Shown here: piece after piece, positions 1 through 7,244 of the stretch
How the letters are laid out: the number at the start of each line of letters is the position of its first letter
Numbering within the stretch: the stretch's first letter is position 1
Assembly: GCA_946482515.1 (NCBI GenBank)
Contig: CAMLRS010000026.1
Location: 1-37,928 of the forward strand
Direction of reading: 5' to 3'
Source: an uncultured Flavobacteriales bacterium
Lineage (GTDB): Bacteria > Bacteroidota > Bacteroidia > Flavobacteriales > Crocinitomicaceae
Length of the DNA: 37,928 nt
Notes under the pieces: model-generated
Databases searched by the model: none
Told to the model about the DNA's origin: nothing
Seen by the model: the letters and a program-made list of their open reading frames with translations, nothing else
Position numbers and translations under genes: made by a program

Positions 1-1
1 G

Positions 2-286
2 AACAACCAGCTGGCAAACGAGAAAGTACACGGACAGGCTGTGGTTGATAAAGGGATCATTTACGCACCGGACTTCGCGCTGAACGCAGGCGGTGTGATC
101 AACTGCTACTCCGAGGTGAAAAGTTTGCAGCCTGCATGGGCAATGAGCAAAGCCGAAGAAATCTACACAACAATCAGCAACATTGTGGAGCGTTCCGCAA
201 GTGAAAAAATACCTACTTACCAGATTGCGAACAAAATGGCTGAAGAACGCATTCAGTCCGTTGGGAAGATTAAACTTCCAATGTAA
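2..286 (+). CDS. Leucine/Glu/Phe/Val-type dehydrogenase, C-terminal part
   Basis: The reading frame is open from the window edge, so only the last 94 codons are seen. The residues YAPDFALNAGGVIN match the conserved NAD-domain segment of the Glu/Leu/Phe/Val dehydrogenase family, where the Asn-Ala-Gly-Gly motif contacts the cofactor. Flavobacterial leucine dehydrogenases of this type reversibly deaminate branched-chain amino acids to 2-oxo acids with NAD. The GTG at 41 is only an internal Val codon, because the same motif-bearing frame continues upstream. nusB starts 16 nt after the stop, so the two may be co-transcribed. Family membership is clear; substrate choice among Leu, Val and Phe cannot be settled from this fragment. 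Confidence 0.88.
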   Translation, partial: NNQLANEKVHGQAVVDKGIIYAPDFALNAGGVINCYSEVKSLQPAWAMSKAEEIYTTISNIVERSASEKIPTYQIANKMAEERIQSVGKIKLPM

Positions 287-301
287 TTGAGGGGATATTA
301 G

Positions 302-1258
302 ATGCTGAACAGAAGACATTTACGAATAAAAGTTCTACAGGCTTTATACGCTTATTTTCAATCGGACGAAGACAGTCTGAAAAAGACCGAAAATGAGCTG
401 ATGACGGCCATAGACCGGATTTACGACCTGTATCTTTACCTGTTGCTGAGCTTCGGTGAGCTGAAAGCCATCGCTGAATTCCGCAACGAAGAGAACAAGA
501 AAAAGATCCGTCCGACGGCTGAAGAGCTGAACCCGAACCAGAAATTTGTTCGGAACCAGGTTATTGAAGCGCTGGAAAACTCTGTTGTGCTCCGTCATGC
601 TTCGGAAGACCGCTCGGTGAACTGGATCGGTGACGAACACCGCGAAATGTTCCGGAAGATGTTCCTCCAGCTGCGTGAGGAAGAAACGTACGTCACGCAC
701 ATGAATAACGGATTGGAAGGTCCGGAAGAAGACATGCAGTTCGCCATTTCATTGTTCAAGAACGATATCGCGAATTCACCTTTGCTCTACCACTTCTTCG
801 AAGAGAAGAGCATTCACTGGATGGACGACATCGACCTGGCGTGCAGCATGGTGCTCAAGACTTTGAAAACCGTTACACCGGAAGGAAAGGTGGAAATCCT
901 GCCGCTTTACAAAGACCAGGAAGACGAACAGGAATTCGTGCGTACGCTGCTCCGCAAGACCGTTTCCATGGATTCGGAGAACCTTTCGCTGATCAACGAT
1001 CTGACCAAAAACTGGGAGCTCGAGCGCATTGCCCGTATGGATATTCTCCTGCTGAAAATGGCCATTACGGAATTGCAGGTGTGCAACAACATCCCTAAAA
1101 AAGTAACGTTGAACGAGTACATCGAGATTTCGAAATTCTATTCAACTCCAAAAAGTCACGGATTTATCAACGGTATCCTCGACAAAGCCGTTGAGAGATT
1201 AGAGAAGGAGAAGAAGATCTCGAAAATCGGACGTGGACTAATGAATGACAAGGAATGA
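302..1258 (+). CDS. nusB: Transcription antitermination factor NusB, Bacteroidota long form
   Basis: This 318-residue protein is NusB, an RNA-binding all-helical factor that works with NusE/S10 in rRNA antitermination. The N-terminus RRHLRIKVLQALYAY (4-18) is the first NusB helix. The C-terminal third carries the family signature VTLNEYIEISKFYSTPKSHG followed by FINGILDK (about 268-296). Classical NusB is about 140 residues. Here roughly 150 extra, charged helical residues sit between the first helix and the C-terminal core, an arrangement known from Bacteroidota. The ATG at 302 follows a purine-rich GAGGGGAT. The 3' end overlaps the next start by 4 nt (ATGA), indicating coupling to the DUF1573 lipoprotein. 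Confidence 0.93.
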   Translation: MLNRRHLRIKVLQALYAYFQSDEDSLKKTENELMTAIDRIYDLYLYLLLSFGELKAIAEFRNEENKKKIRPTAEELNPNQKFVRNQVIEALENSVVLRHASEDRSVNWIGDEHREMFRKMFLQLREEETYVTHMNNGLEGPEEDMQFAISLFKNDIANSPLLYHFFEEKSIHWMDDIDLACSMVLKTLKTVTPEGKVEILPLYKDQEDEQEFVRTLLRKTVSMDSENLSLINDLTKNWELERIARMDILLLKMAITELQVCNNIPKKVTLNEYIEISKFYSTPKSHGFINGILDKAVERLEKEKKISKIGRGLMNDKE

Positions 1259-1650
1259 AAAAACTGGGAATGATCCTCGCAGTGGCGCTGGTAGTGTTTG
1301 GCTGCGGTTCCAAAAGCAATGAAATTGAAGTAGGCTTCAAAACCACTATGAGCATCCAAACGGTATACGATGCCGGAAATGTAGTGCGTGGTGAAATGAT
1401 CAACGCGAAGTTTGAGGTGGAAAACACCGGCGAAGGCCCGCTGATCCTTTCCGATGTCAAAGGTTCCTGCTCCTGCACGGTGGCCGACTGGTCCAAAGAT
1501 CCTATTCCGGTAGGAGAGAAGGGCTTCATCAAAGCACAGGTCAACACACAGGATTTTAATTACGGATCAATCACGCGTAAAATCACCGTGATGTCCAACA
1601 CAACGCCGGCGGCCACCATCATTACGGTGAAAGCAAAGATTATCAAGTAA
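1255..1650 (+). CDS. DUF1573 domain lipoprotein
   Basis: A 131-residue exported protein. The signal peptide ends in a lipobox with Cys17 (VVFGC), so the mature protein should be a lipoprotein. The remainder is a single immunoglobulin-like DUF1573 domain, recognised by FEVENTGEGPLILSDV, the Cys pair in GSCSCT and PIPVGEKGFIKAQVNT. DUF1573 proteins are very common in Bacteroidota and often lie next to nusB and yajC, as here. Their molecular role is not defined. The start overlaps the nusB stop (ATGA), so translation is probably coupled. Confidence 0.9.
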   Translation: MKKLGMILAVALVVFGCGSKSNEIEVGFKTTMSIQTVYDAGNVVRGEMINAKFEVENTGEGPLILSDVKGSCSCTVADWSKDPIPVGEKGFIKAQVNTQDFNYGSITRKITVMSNTTPAATIITVKAKIIK

Positions 1651-1674
1651 GTTTAATAAGTAAAGAATAGAGTT

Positions 1675-1935
1675 ATGCAAATTATTATGCTGGTACTCAT
1701 GTTGGTAGTGTTCTACTTCTTCATGATCAGGCCACAAATGAAAAAACAAAAGGAACAGAAAGCGTTCCGCAGCAGCCTGAAGCAGGGCGATAAAGTCCTG
1801 ACGATCGGTGGAATCCATGGTAAGATCCTGGAAGTAACCGACACCACTGTGCTGTTGAGCTCCGAAGGTACCAAGCTCCGTTTCGAAAAATCGGCTATCG
1901 CACAAACGGTTGCCGATACGCTCGGACAGGCTTAA
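1675..1935 (+). CDS. yajC: Preprotein translocase subunit YajC
   Basis: This 86-residue protein has one N-terminal membrane helix (about 1-18), then the YajC signature FYFFMIRPQMKKQKE and a soluble small-barrel domain (GDKVLTIGGIHGKILEV). YajC is the small inner-membrane partner of SecD/SecF in the accessory Sec complex. Length and layout are normal. It lies 24 nt after the DUF1573 gene and is followed at once by a strong terminator, so it is the last gene of the dehydrogenase-nusB-DUF1573-yajC run. Confidence 0.95.
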   Translation: MQIIMLVLMLVVFYFFMIRPQMKKQKEQKAFRSSLKQGDKVLTIGGIHGKILEVTDTTVLLSSEGTKLRFEKSAIAQTVADTLGQA

Positions 1936-1955
1936 TAACATCTGATTTCAGTAAA

Positions 1956-1986
1956 AACGTCTCTCGGTTCGGGAGGCGTTTTTTTT
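1956..1986 (+). terminator. Rho-independent terminator after yajC
   Basis: A 10-bp stem with two G-U pairs (AACGTCTCTC at 1956-1965 with GGGAGGCGTT at 1971-1980) and a 5-nt loop runs into an uninterrupted T-tract ending at 1986. It lies 20 nt after the yajC stop. Confidence 0.85.
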
Positions 1987-2026
1987 GTTTTGTGGGCTTC
2001 GCGTACTTAGCGACTTTGCGGTAAGA

Positions 2027-2380
2027 CTTTTTCACCACAAAGGAGCAAAGTTTCCTTAAAGGTTCTCACTCAAAAGGGAGCAAAGAGAATCGTGGAAGTT
2101 AATTTTACTGCTCGTCTGCTGTGCGTCCGAGCTTACACAAAAGCAGAACTCGTTCCCATGAACTGATGGAAAGTCTGAATATTGCAACAAACTCCCTTTT
2201 TATCAGTTATAGCTCTTTTGTGTAGTCCCCGACTTTACGTCGGGACGCTCCGAACTACATCAAGTGCATAACCTGTCCTTTTGTGCCTACCTGTCGGTAG
2301 ACAGGCCTTTTGTGGTGGAAAGAAAAAACTTGAGCAACAAATAAAGCTTTGCGCTCTTTGCGTCTTTGCGGTGAAAAAAT
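2027..2380. repeat. Dispersed intergenic repeat, copy A (imperfect inverted ends)
   Basis: This gene-free stretch matches the element at 26330-26524 in several blocks: TTTTTCACCACAAA at the left, CGTCYGCTKTGCGYCCGAG near 2114, and AGCTCTTTTGTGTAGTCC with GTCGGGACGCTCCGAACTA near 2211-2258. It ends in TTTGCGGTGAAAAAATCTTA. Its outer ends are imperfect inverted repeats of the form TTTTTCACC[A/G]CAAAG. Inside lie a palindrome CCTGTC-GGTA-GACAGG (2290-2305) and a CCCGAC/GTCGGG stem near 2228-2245. The right end directly abuts the stop codon of the minus-strand lipoprotein gene at 2382. No coding potential is visible. Confidence 0.7.
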
Positions 2381-2381
2381 C

Positions 2382-2894
2382 TTAATTCAGGTAGGCCTCA
2401 TCAACGCTGATGCGCGAAGGCGTTTTCCATTTATCGTCGCATTTGATCAGCTGACGGAGCGAAATGATCTTCTTTTTATGATCAGGCGTTTCGATCTCTA
2501 TGTCCATGCTATGGATGCTCGTGATACCCATTTCATTGTTATCATCGATCTCGTAGAGGTTGATCTGGAACGTCGAAACTTTGGAAATTTCCTTTGTGAG
2601 ATTTTCGTAGGCCTCCTGCTGCTGGATTTTCAGGTCGTTCAGCATGCGATCCCGGTCTTGCTGGTCTTCAGGACTGAGTGCCTGTTTTTTATCCCGTTGT
2701 TTGAACAGCTCTTCGAGCTCGGACTTGTTCACATACAAATCGTTGAACAGCGCTGTGTCGCGATCGTTGATAGCTGCCACCAGCTGGTCGACAAATTTTT
2801 CAGGCGTGGTCAGGTCGCTTTTGCCCTTACAGGCGAAGAGCAAAGTAACAAGAACAGGAAGTAAAAGGCAGATTTTCATAAGTATTTGTTTCAT
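2382..2894 (-). CDS. Putative lipoprotein, paralogue of the upstream gene
   Basis: A 170-residue protein with a signal peptide ending at lipobox Cys22 (LLFACKG). The mature part begins TTPEKFVDQLVAAINDRDTALFNDLY and continues with charged, probably helical residues and a short beta-rich C-terminus. The upstream gene (2891-3373) encodes the same pattern, TPEQFVDELVTSINEHDTVLLHKLF, so the two are diverged tandem duplicates. The ATG overlaps the upstream TGA (ATGA). The N-terminal pattern recalls small NTF2-like or DUF4878-type lipoproteins, but I cannot assign a family with confidence. The stop codon touches repeat copy A. Confidence 0.75.
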   Translation of the reverse strand: MKQILMKICLLLPVLVTLLFACKGKSDLTTPEKFVDQLVAAINDRDTALFNDLYVNKSELEELFKQRDKKQALSPEDQQDRDRMLNDLKIQQQEAYENLTKEISKVSTFQINLYEIDDNNEMGITSIHSMDIEIETPDHKKKIISLRQLIKCDDKWKTPSRISVDEAYLN

Positions 2895-3373
2895 TCAATG
2901 ATTCCTTTATCCGGATAGATCGGTCCGCTGGCTTTCCATTTGTCTTTACACAATCTCAAAGAGCCAATAACGATTGGTATTTCCTCATTCTGAGGCGTTT
3001 TGACAATTACCGTCAGGTGGTTAATGGAAACCTGTCCTCTAAAACGCTTAGTGGAATAAGGATCGATTTTAAAAGAAGTGATTTCAGAAATAGCCGAAAG
3101 CTCTTTGTAGGATTCAGCTCTTTTATCGTCAAGGTAGTTGAGATGACCTTTTCTGCTGCTCTTATCGATTGGATGCAGCTGTTTTGTGCCGTTATTGGTT
3201 TGATAGGCTTGTAAGTCTTCTTCATTGGCAAACAGCTTGTGCAGTAAAACGGTGTCGTGCTCATTGATAGATGTGACCAGCTCATCCACAAATTGTTCGG
3301 GAGTCGAAAGATCCGGATCGCCTGAGCAGGCAATCAACAGAACGATAAGAGGTAGCAGCAGGAAGAATTTCAC
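2891..3373 (-). CDS. Putative lipoprotein, tandem paralogue
   Basis: A 160-residue protein with a signal peptide and lipobox Cys16 (LLIACSG). Its mature N-terminus TPEQFVDELVTSINEHDT parallels that of the next gene downstream, and both share a C-terminal core ending in a C-x-DKWK-like block (LCKDKWKASG here, KCDDKWKTPS there). It follows the T9SS gene at 3377 by only 3 nt and overlaps the next lipoprotein gene by 4 nt, so the three are very probably one transcript. Function is unknown. Confidence 0.75.
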   Translation of the reverse strand: MKFFLLLPLIVLLIACSGDPDLSTPEQFVDELVTSINEHDTVLLHKLFANEEDLQAYQTNNGTKQLHPIDKSSRKGHLNYLDDKRAESYKELSAISEITSFKIDPYSTKRFRGQVSINHLTVIVKTPQNEEIPIVIGSLRLCKDKWKASGPIYPDKGIIE

Positions 3374-3376
3374 GAG

Positions 3377-4192
3377 TTATTGTTTGATAAACCGCTGTCG
3401 CACAGTCATGCCGTTTACATCGGTCAGTTCAACAATGTATGTTCCCGGATGCAGATCGGCAACCGTGATCGCAGAAGCATTTTCGATTTCCGGTGTCAGT
3501 ACAAGCTGGCCTGCAATTGTGTAAACACGGGCATTTTGAATGGAAAAGTCTTTCACACGCAGCTGATCAGTCACCGGGTTCGGGTAGATTGTGACGTTTG
3601 GCTGCTCATTTTCCCACAATCCAACAGGATCTTCAATGCGCACCTGTATATCGTCGATGTACAGCTTGAAACCGTCGTACGTACGCAGCACGAAAGCAAG
3701 GTGCACAGACTCGGCATTGTAGCCGGAATCGCTCAGGTTCACTTCGTGAGTGGTCCAGAATTCGGATTCGCTCGCAACCAGCAGGAGTGTATCTGTGAAG
3801 CTCGAAATTTGCGTATCCGTAGTGGAAATCAGCACATAATAACCATCCGTGTGACTTGGGTCGTGCGATTTTCCTTCCCATTTCAGAATGTTCCCGAAAG
3901 CACCGAGCGCGATGTCGGGTGTGATCAGCCAGCGATCGGCTTGTCCCGGTGTTTCAAAGTACGATGTTGCCGCAGCTACGGTGTCGTTGCTGTTTTCAGG
4001 ATCCTGAACGGCGATCCAGCCCGGCTCGTATTCCGCTACGGAAGAATGCACGGTGTGCGTGTCGTTCACAATGACCATCCAGGTGGCGCCCGGAATGCCG
4101 GATTGGAAATCCTGATCGAAAATGGTGGTTTGTGCCTGCAGCGAAAAGCTCGTGAGGCCGCACAACAAAAGAAGAGCGACGGTTTGTTTCAT
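3377..4192 (-). CDS. T9SS-secreted protein with choice-of-anchor J/cleaved-adhesin-like domain
   Basis: A 271-residue protein with a signal peptide (about 1-20, ending LQAQT). Residues 22-190 form a jelly-roll-like region starting IFDQDFQSGIPGATW, including ADRWLITPDIAL and ending KLYIDDIQV. This matches the choice-of-anchor J/cleaved adhesin family of surface proteins. The last 70 residues are a type A T9SS sorting domain (VTIYPNPVTDQLRV, then GTYIVELTDVNG), which directs outer-membrane export and surface attachment. A longer open frame on the opposite strand lacks any such signals and was rejected. Binding partner is unknown. Confidence 0.85.
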   Translation of the reverse strand: MKQTVALLLLCGLTSFSLQAQTTIFDQDFQSGIPGATWMVIVNDTHTVHSSVAEYEPGWIAVQDPENSNDTVAAATSYFETPGQADRWLITPDIALGAFGNILKWEGKSHDPSHTDGYYVLISTTDTQISSFTDTLLLVASESEFWTTHEVNLSDSGYNAESVHLAFVLRTYDGFKLYIDDIQVRIEDPVGLWENEQPNVTIYPNPVTDQLRVKDFSIQNARVYTIAGQLVLTPEIENASAITVADLHPGTYIVELTDVNGMTVRQRFIKQ

Positions 4193-4217
4193 GCTATAAA
4201 AATAGGAAGTATTCGTC

Positions 4218-4682
4218 TTAGGACGCCAGGTTTATGAGAATGTCCTTGAAATTATAGTAAAATTGGTCGAAATGCACCAGCCGGTCTTTCAGGAATGAGA
4301 AGATCGCGGTGTGGTCTTCCGGGCGGAAAATACTCAGATCGGTGCGTTCCCACATGATGCGCTTAAACGACGGAACGGTCTCAGAATGACAGTCTTCCAG
4401 CCAGATGCCGGAAGTTCCCATTTCGTCTTCGAGCACCTTTTTGAGCTCGTACATTTGCTCCCAGATGATCGCGCGAACGCCGGCGTCTTTCGCCTGGATA
4501 TCAAAGCAGAGCCGCGCACCGTTTTCATCGGCATCCACCCGAATGTAGATAAAACGGATTTCGGACGGGTAATTGATCCAGTTGTTGTTACGGCCCGCAG
4601 CGGAGCGCGTGTTCGACATATACGTTTTGAATGTTGCCCAGAAACGTGTTTTGAGCTCCCGGATTTCCTCCTTTTTGTACAT
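4218..4682 (-). CDS. DUF4268 family protein
   Basis: This 154-residue soluble protein has no signal peptide. The opening MYKKEEIRELKTRFWATFKTY, the block WINYPSEIRFIYIRVDAD and the aromatic C-terminus (DHTAIFSFLKDRLVHFDQFYY) fit the stand-alone DUF4268 family of Bacteroidota. Some larger DUF4268 proteins are linked to restriction-type folds, but no nuclease motif is evident here. It starts 5 nt after the upstream lipoprotein gene ends and lies 25 nt before the T9SS gene, so it is probably in the same transcript. Confidence 0.75.
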   Translation of the reverse strand: MYKKEEIRELKTRFWATFKTYMSNTRSAAGRNNNWINYPSEIRFIYIRVDADENGARLCFDIQAKDAGVRAIIWEQMYELKKVLEDEMGTSGIWLEDCHSETVPSFKRIMWERTDLSIFRPEDHTAIFSFLKDRLVHFDQFYYNFKDILINLAS

Positions 4683-4687
4683 AACCC

Positions 4688-5596
4688 TTATTGATACTGG
4701 TAAAAGTACGTTTTCCGGTTTACAATCAGGTGTGTGGGAAGAGTCGATTCGCCGTATTTCCAGCTCATGGTTTTAATGATGGAATTTCCCAGCCATTCCT
4801 GGTAGGAAGCGACGGTATGATTGGGATTGTAGGTCCAGGCCTTCGTGCGGATCACCTGCACGAAATTCTCGTTGAGCAGGAAAGCGTTAACCGGTCGGCC
4901 GGCTTGCGTAAAGACCACGCTGCATTGTGCCCGCGCAATACTTTCAGCTGAAAATGGCAATTTTGAAAAGGCATCGCTGATCTGTGAAGTGCTGCTTCCG
5001 TCTTTAATAAATAAGTCGATGGAATACAGCGTGTTGCCAATTTTGGACGCGATCACTTTTGGTTGCAGCAAAGTACCGTAAATCCAGGTCGTATCGAAGC
5101 GGTTGTTGGCGCGTTTTTGCAGGCAGAGAAACCCGTTTTCGGTAGGTTGAATGAGCGTTTTTCGCTCTTTGATAATGCCCAGGTGCTTTCGGAAATAGAT
5201 CTCGCCGTTGGTTTTTTCGCCCGGAAGATCGATGCGACCTGAGGTCCGTGGCTTTTTTCCGGCGTCCAGCTGATAGCCTTTGAAATGCAGGAACGACCAG
5301 TTATTGGAAAAGGAAATGATCGTTTTCTCCAGCGTATCTTCCGGGTTCCGGCCGCCTTTCGCATAGAAGACGATTGATCGGACGCCCATTTTACGCAATG
5401 TTTCCACATTCCACGGAGTGGGGAAATCGAGCGGCGCCTCATCGAGACTTGCGATAAAAGCCGGATAGAATACGGGATGCTCTACGGGATCGAGCTGCGG
5501 CCACGTGTGCGTTGGAGCCGTCTTGTGTGTACACGAGTACAGAAACAGGCAGCCAAGCAAAAAATTCGATGAATACTTGAAAAGTAACGACGACAT
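4688..5596 (-). CDS. Putative lipoprotein of unknown function
   Basis: I start this at the ATG at 5596, which gives 302 residues with a signal peptide ending in a lipobox (LFLYSC, Cys22). The upstream ATG at 5632 would add 12 residues before the signal peptide. The mature protein has alternating beta-strand-like segments and no motif I recognise. A stretch near 175-195 (KIGNTLYSIDLFIKDG) and a C-terminal VASYQEWLGNSI are notable only as ordered sequence. It is the first gene of the minus-strand run ending at 2382 and faces the large gene-free region at 5597-6777. Confidence 0.7.
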   Translation of the reverse strand: MSSLLFKYSSNFLLGCLFLYSCTHKTAPTHTWPQLDPVEHPVFYPAFIASLDEAPLDFPTPWNVETLRKMGVRSIVFYAKGGRNPEDTLEKTIISFSNNWSFLHFKGYQLDAGKKPRTSGRIDLPGEKTNGEIYFRKHLGIIKERKTLIQPTENGFLCLQKRANNRFDTTWIYGTLLQPKVIASKIGNTLYSIDLFIKDGSSTSQISDAFSKLPFSAESIARAQCSVVFTQAGRPVNAFLLNENFVQVIRTKAWTYNPNHTVASYQEWLGNSIIKTMSWKYGESTLPTHLIVNRKTYFYQYQ

Positions 5597-5777
5597 AACC
5601 ACAAATATAGTCGAATGTGAAAAAACTCGCAAATGAAAGAAGCAAGTGTATGGATTAAATCATCATTTTCATTTTGTTAGATTGTAATGACAATCAGAAT
5701 GCAGCTCGCGGTCCTCGAATGTAAACTCTTGATTAGATGATCAGTTGAAAGTCAAATTCCCCGTCGGAAGGAGCTAA

Positions 5778-5795
5778 ATTCTATTTAACATAACA
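5778..5795 (+). repeat. 18-bp direct repeat, left copy
   Basis: ATTCTATTTAACATAACA occurs here and identically at 6728-6745. Its core CTATTTAACATAAC is also the left end of the palindromic elements at 6168 and, with one inserted A, at 12477. Confidence 0.75.
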
Positions 5796-6167
5796 TTAGA
5801 GCGGAGAATCCGCCAGAAAAATCGAGCTGAAAAGTGGGCGTGAATTTCAACGATCGATTTTTTGGTTCAGGAAGGATCAGAGAATAAGTTCAATGAAATT
5901 GAAGTAAAGTACCAGTTTGTGGAACTGACGAATTGATGCTGAGCGGATTGCAGATTGGGTTCGAGATTGTCCGGGAAAAATGCTGTGGGGAAGTTTACCG
6001 GAGTATTTGGTGTGGAAGAAGATCCTGGAGCGAATTGGATGATAATGGATTGGTTTGTAAATCTGGTTGGTTTGTTTGGAGAGGGAAGTTGTTTTGTGGG
6101 GTTGCTAGATTGGGAATCTAGAGGAGAATGGCTAAGAGATTGTGGTTGTTGGAATTGGGTATAAATA

Positions 6168-6375
6168 CTATTTAACATAATATTAATTATAGGACAAAAC
6201 CGTTTTGCCATCTATAATGGTATATTATGTCTGCCAGCCTGTTGGCTGGCAGCCTGCGGTAAATAGCACGCTCTTCTGTGGAATGGTTTTGATCCCATAA
6301 TTCGTCGTTATATTAAATAGCCGCACGGCCAGCGCACTATTGCAGCACAATTTTTAAAACTCCTGACGGAAGTTT
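6168..6375 (+). repeat. Palindrome-ended repeat element, copy 1
   Basis: The core (6168-6320) begins CTATTTAACATAAT and ends GTTATATTAAATAG, which are inverted repeats of each other at 12 of 14 positions. Inside are the near-palindrome ATTATAGG...CTATAAT, the block ATTATGTCT, a perfect 9-bp hairpin CTGCCAGCC-TGTT-GGCTGGCAG (6231-6252) and GTAAATAGCACG. The same order of blocks occurs at 12477-12624. Similarity continues past the right end (CCGC.C.GCC..., ATTGCA..A.AAT, CTCCTG.CGGAA) to about 6375. It lies upstream of the XRE-to-STAND operon. Confidence 0.75.
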
Positions 6376-6489
6376 GTTTTAAAAATTTCTGCTTTGCAAT
6401 TTTCCCTGCGCACAGCCTCCCACAGGTTTTTTCTTTGGGCGCAAAAGTTTTATTCTTTCCTGGAGATCGCGGTGGCGATTTGAGATTCC

Positions 6490-6519
6490 CTACCTTTTTT
6501 TCTTGATAAAAAAAGGTAG
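6490..6519. terminator. 12-bp A/T-tract hairpin, possible bidirectional terminator
   Basis: CTACCTTTTTTT (6490-6501) pairs perfectly with AAAAAAAGGTAG (6508-6519) around a 6-nt loop. T- and A-runs inside the stem mean each strand ends the hairpin in a U-poor tail, so it is a weak terminator candidate and could equally be a structural element of the repeat region. Confidence 0.35.
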
Positions 6520-6727
6520 CCAAAAAAATCAAGGCCTGTACACTGAAAGCTTGAAAACTAGCACTGCATTCCGCTATTCGCACCCCAACTCGCAAACGCC
6601 ATTTGCTGATTGTTTTGACAAACAATCAGATGGCTGAGCTCAGACAGGGGTTAAATAACGCTCCATTACGTTTGTTTTCTACACTTTCCGTGTAAGGGCC
6701 GCTTTTAGATCTCGCTTCGTATCTGAG

Positions 6728-6745
6728 ATTCTATTTAACATAACA
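6728..6745 (+). repeat. 18-bp direct repeat, right copy
   Basis: Identical to 5778-5795. It lies 32 bp beyond the end of the minus-strand gene at 6778 and marks the inner edge of the gene-free region. Confidence 0.75.
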
Positions 6746-6777
6746 AGCCGTGCTTCGAGGGATTCCGCTTCGGATTT

Positions 6778-7089
6778 TCAATTTAGGTTCTCGATTTCAC
6801 CGTCTACCAACATTTTCAGATGCCTAAAGCACAGAACAGCTAAGGGTTTCAATAAAGCGTCGGTTCCAGATATTTCTACCAGTATTGCTTGCCTCATGTA
6901 TTTTTGGTAGGCGTTGCCCCACTCCATTTCTATTTCCTGCGGAACCTTCATAAGGGCATAAACGATATCAAAGAGTTGTAAATGATGCTTGTCAGTTGCA
7001 TCCACTCCTATTTTTTCCAATCCATAGATCAATTGGCAATGTCGCAAATCCTGCTGTATCAGTTTGATGATTAGTTCCTTTTTGCTCAT
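6778..7089 (-). CDS. Hypothetical small protein divergent from the XRE operon
   Basis: I choose the ATG at 7089, giving 103 residues (MSKKELIIKLIQQDLRHCQL...). An upstream GTG at 7116 would add nine residues but lies inside the probable control region. The protein is predicted to be alpha-helical and soluble, with no signal peptide, membrane segment or motif I recognise. It is transcribed away from the XRE gene and shares an AT-rich promoter region of about 190 bp with it. It could be an accessory or regulatory partner of that operon, but nothing in its sequence proves this. Confidence 0.6.
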   Translation of the reverse strand: MSKKELIIKLIQQDLRHCQLIYGLEKIGVDATDKHHLQLFDIVYALMKVPQEIEMEWGNAYQKYMRQAILVEISGTDALLKPLAVLCFRHLKMLVDGEIENLN

Positions 7090-7097
7090 TTTATTAG

Positions 7098-7229
7098 GTT
7101 TAAACGATGAATTCACTGTTTGTTACTGTACAAACATAGTTTAAACAAATGTTTTTTCAAAATATTTTCATTGATCAAACCAATATAAATATTGTTTAAA
7201 ACGATATTATTACTCGTTTAACAAGTATT
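7098..7229. promoter_or_regulatory. Candidate operator array between divergent genes
   Basis: Four GTTTAAAC-like motifs lie within about 130 bp: exact copies at 7098-7105 and 7139-7146, GTTTAAAAC at 7194-7202 and CGTTTAAC at 7215-7222. The last two form an imperfect inverted pair, AATATTGTTTAA (7188-7199) facing TTTAACAAGTATT (7217-7229). Such half-sites next to an XRE gene suggest autoregulation of the divergent transcripts. Binding is inference. Confidence 0.45.
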
Positions 7230-7244
7230 GTCATTTGTTTGGGG

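Larger units (their letters stand above)
5597..6777. other. Gene-free, repeat-rich left boundary of the accessory zone
   Basis: About 1.2 kb without a credible gene. It contains two identical 18-bp direct repeats (5778-5795 and 6728-6745), one copy of the palindromic repeat element (6168-6375), a strongly G/T-rich and C-poor strand (about 5933-6165) with the hairpin CTAGATT-GGG-AATCTAG at 6105-6121, and a 12-bp A/T-tract hairpin at 6490-6519. Open frames of 114 and 105 codons on the minus strand (5867-6211 and 6308-6625) are low-complexity or run through the repeat, and are not called. Confidence 0.6.

Noticed and set aside
3380..4237. 285-codon plus-strand open frame opposite the T9SS gene
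   Set aside because: The minus-strand frame has a signal peptide and a T9SS sorting domain; the plus frame has neither and is a shadow.
5867..6211. 114-codon minus-strand open frame
   Set aside because: Ser/Pro/Asn/Gln-rich translation of a C-poor strand that begins inside the repeat element; no protein features.
6168..6320. The element as an integron attC site
   Set aside because: ATTTAAC fits the RYYYAAC box, but the right end reads ATTAAAT rather than GTTRRRY, genes next to copies point in both directions, and there is no integrase in view.
6308..6625. 105-codon minus-strand open frame
   Set aside because: It runs through the repeat end and the A/T hairpin, has no promoter, signal or motif, and is best explained as repeat-derived.
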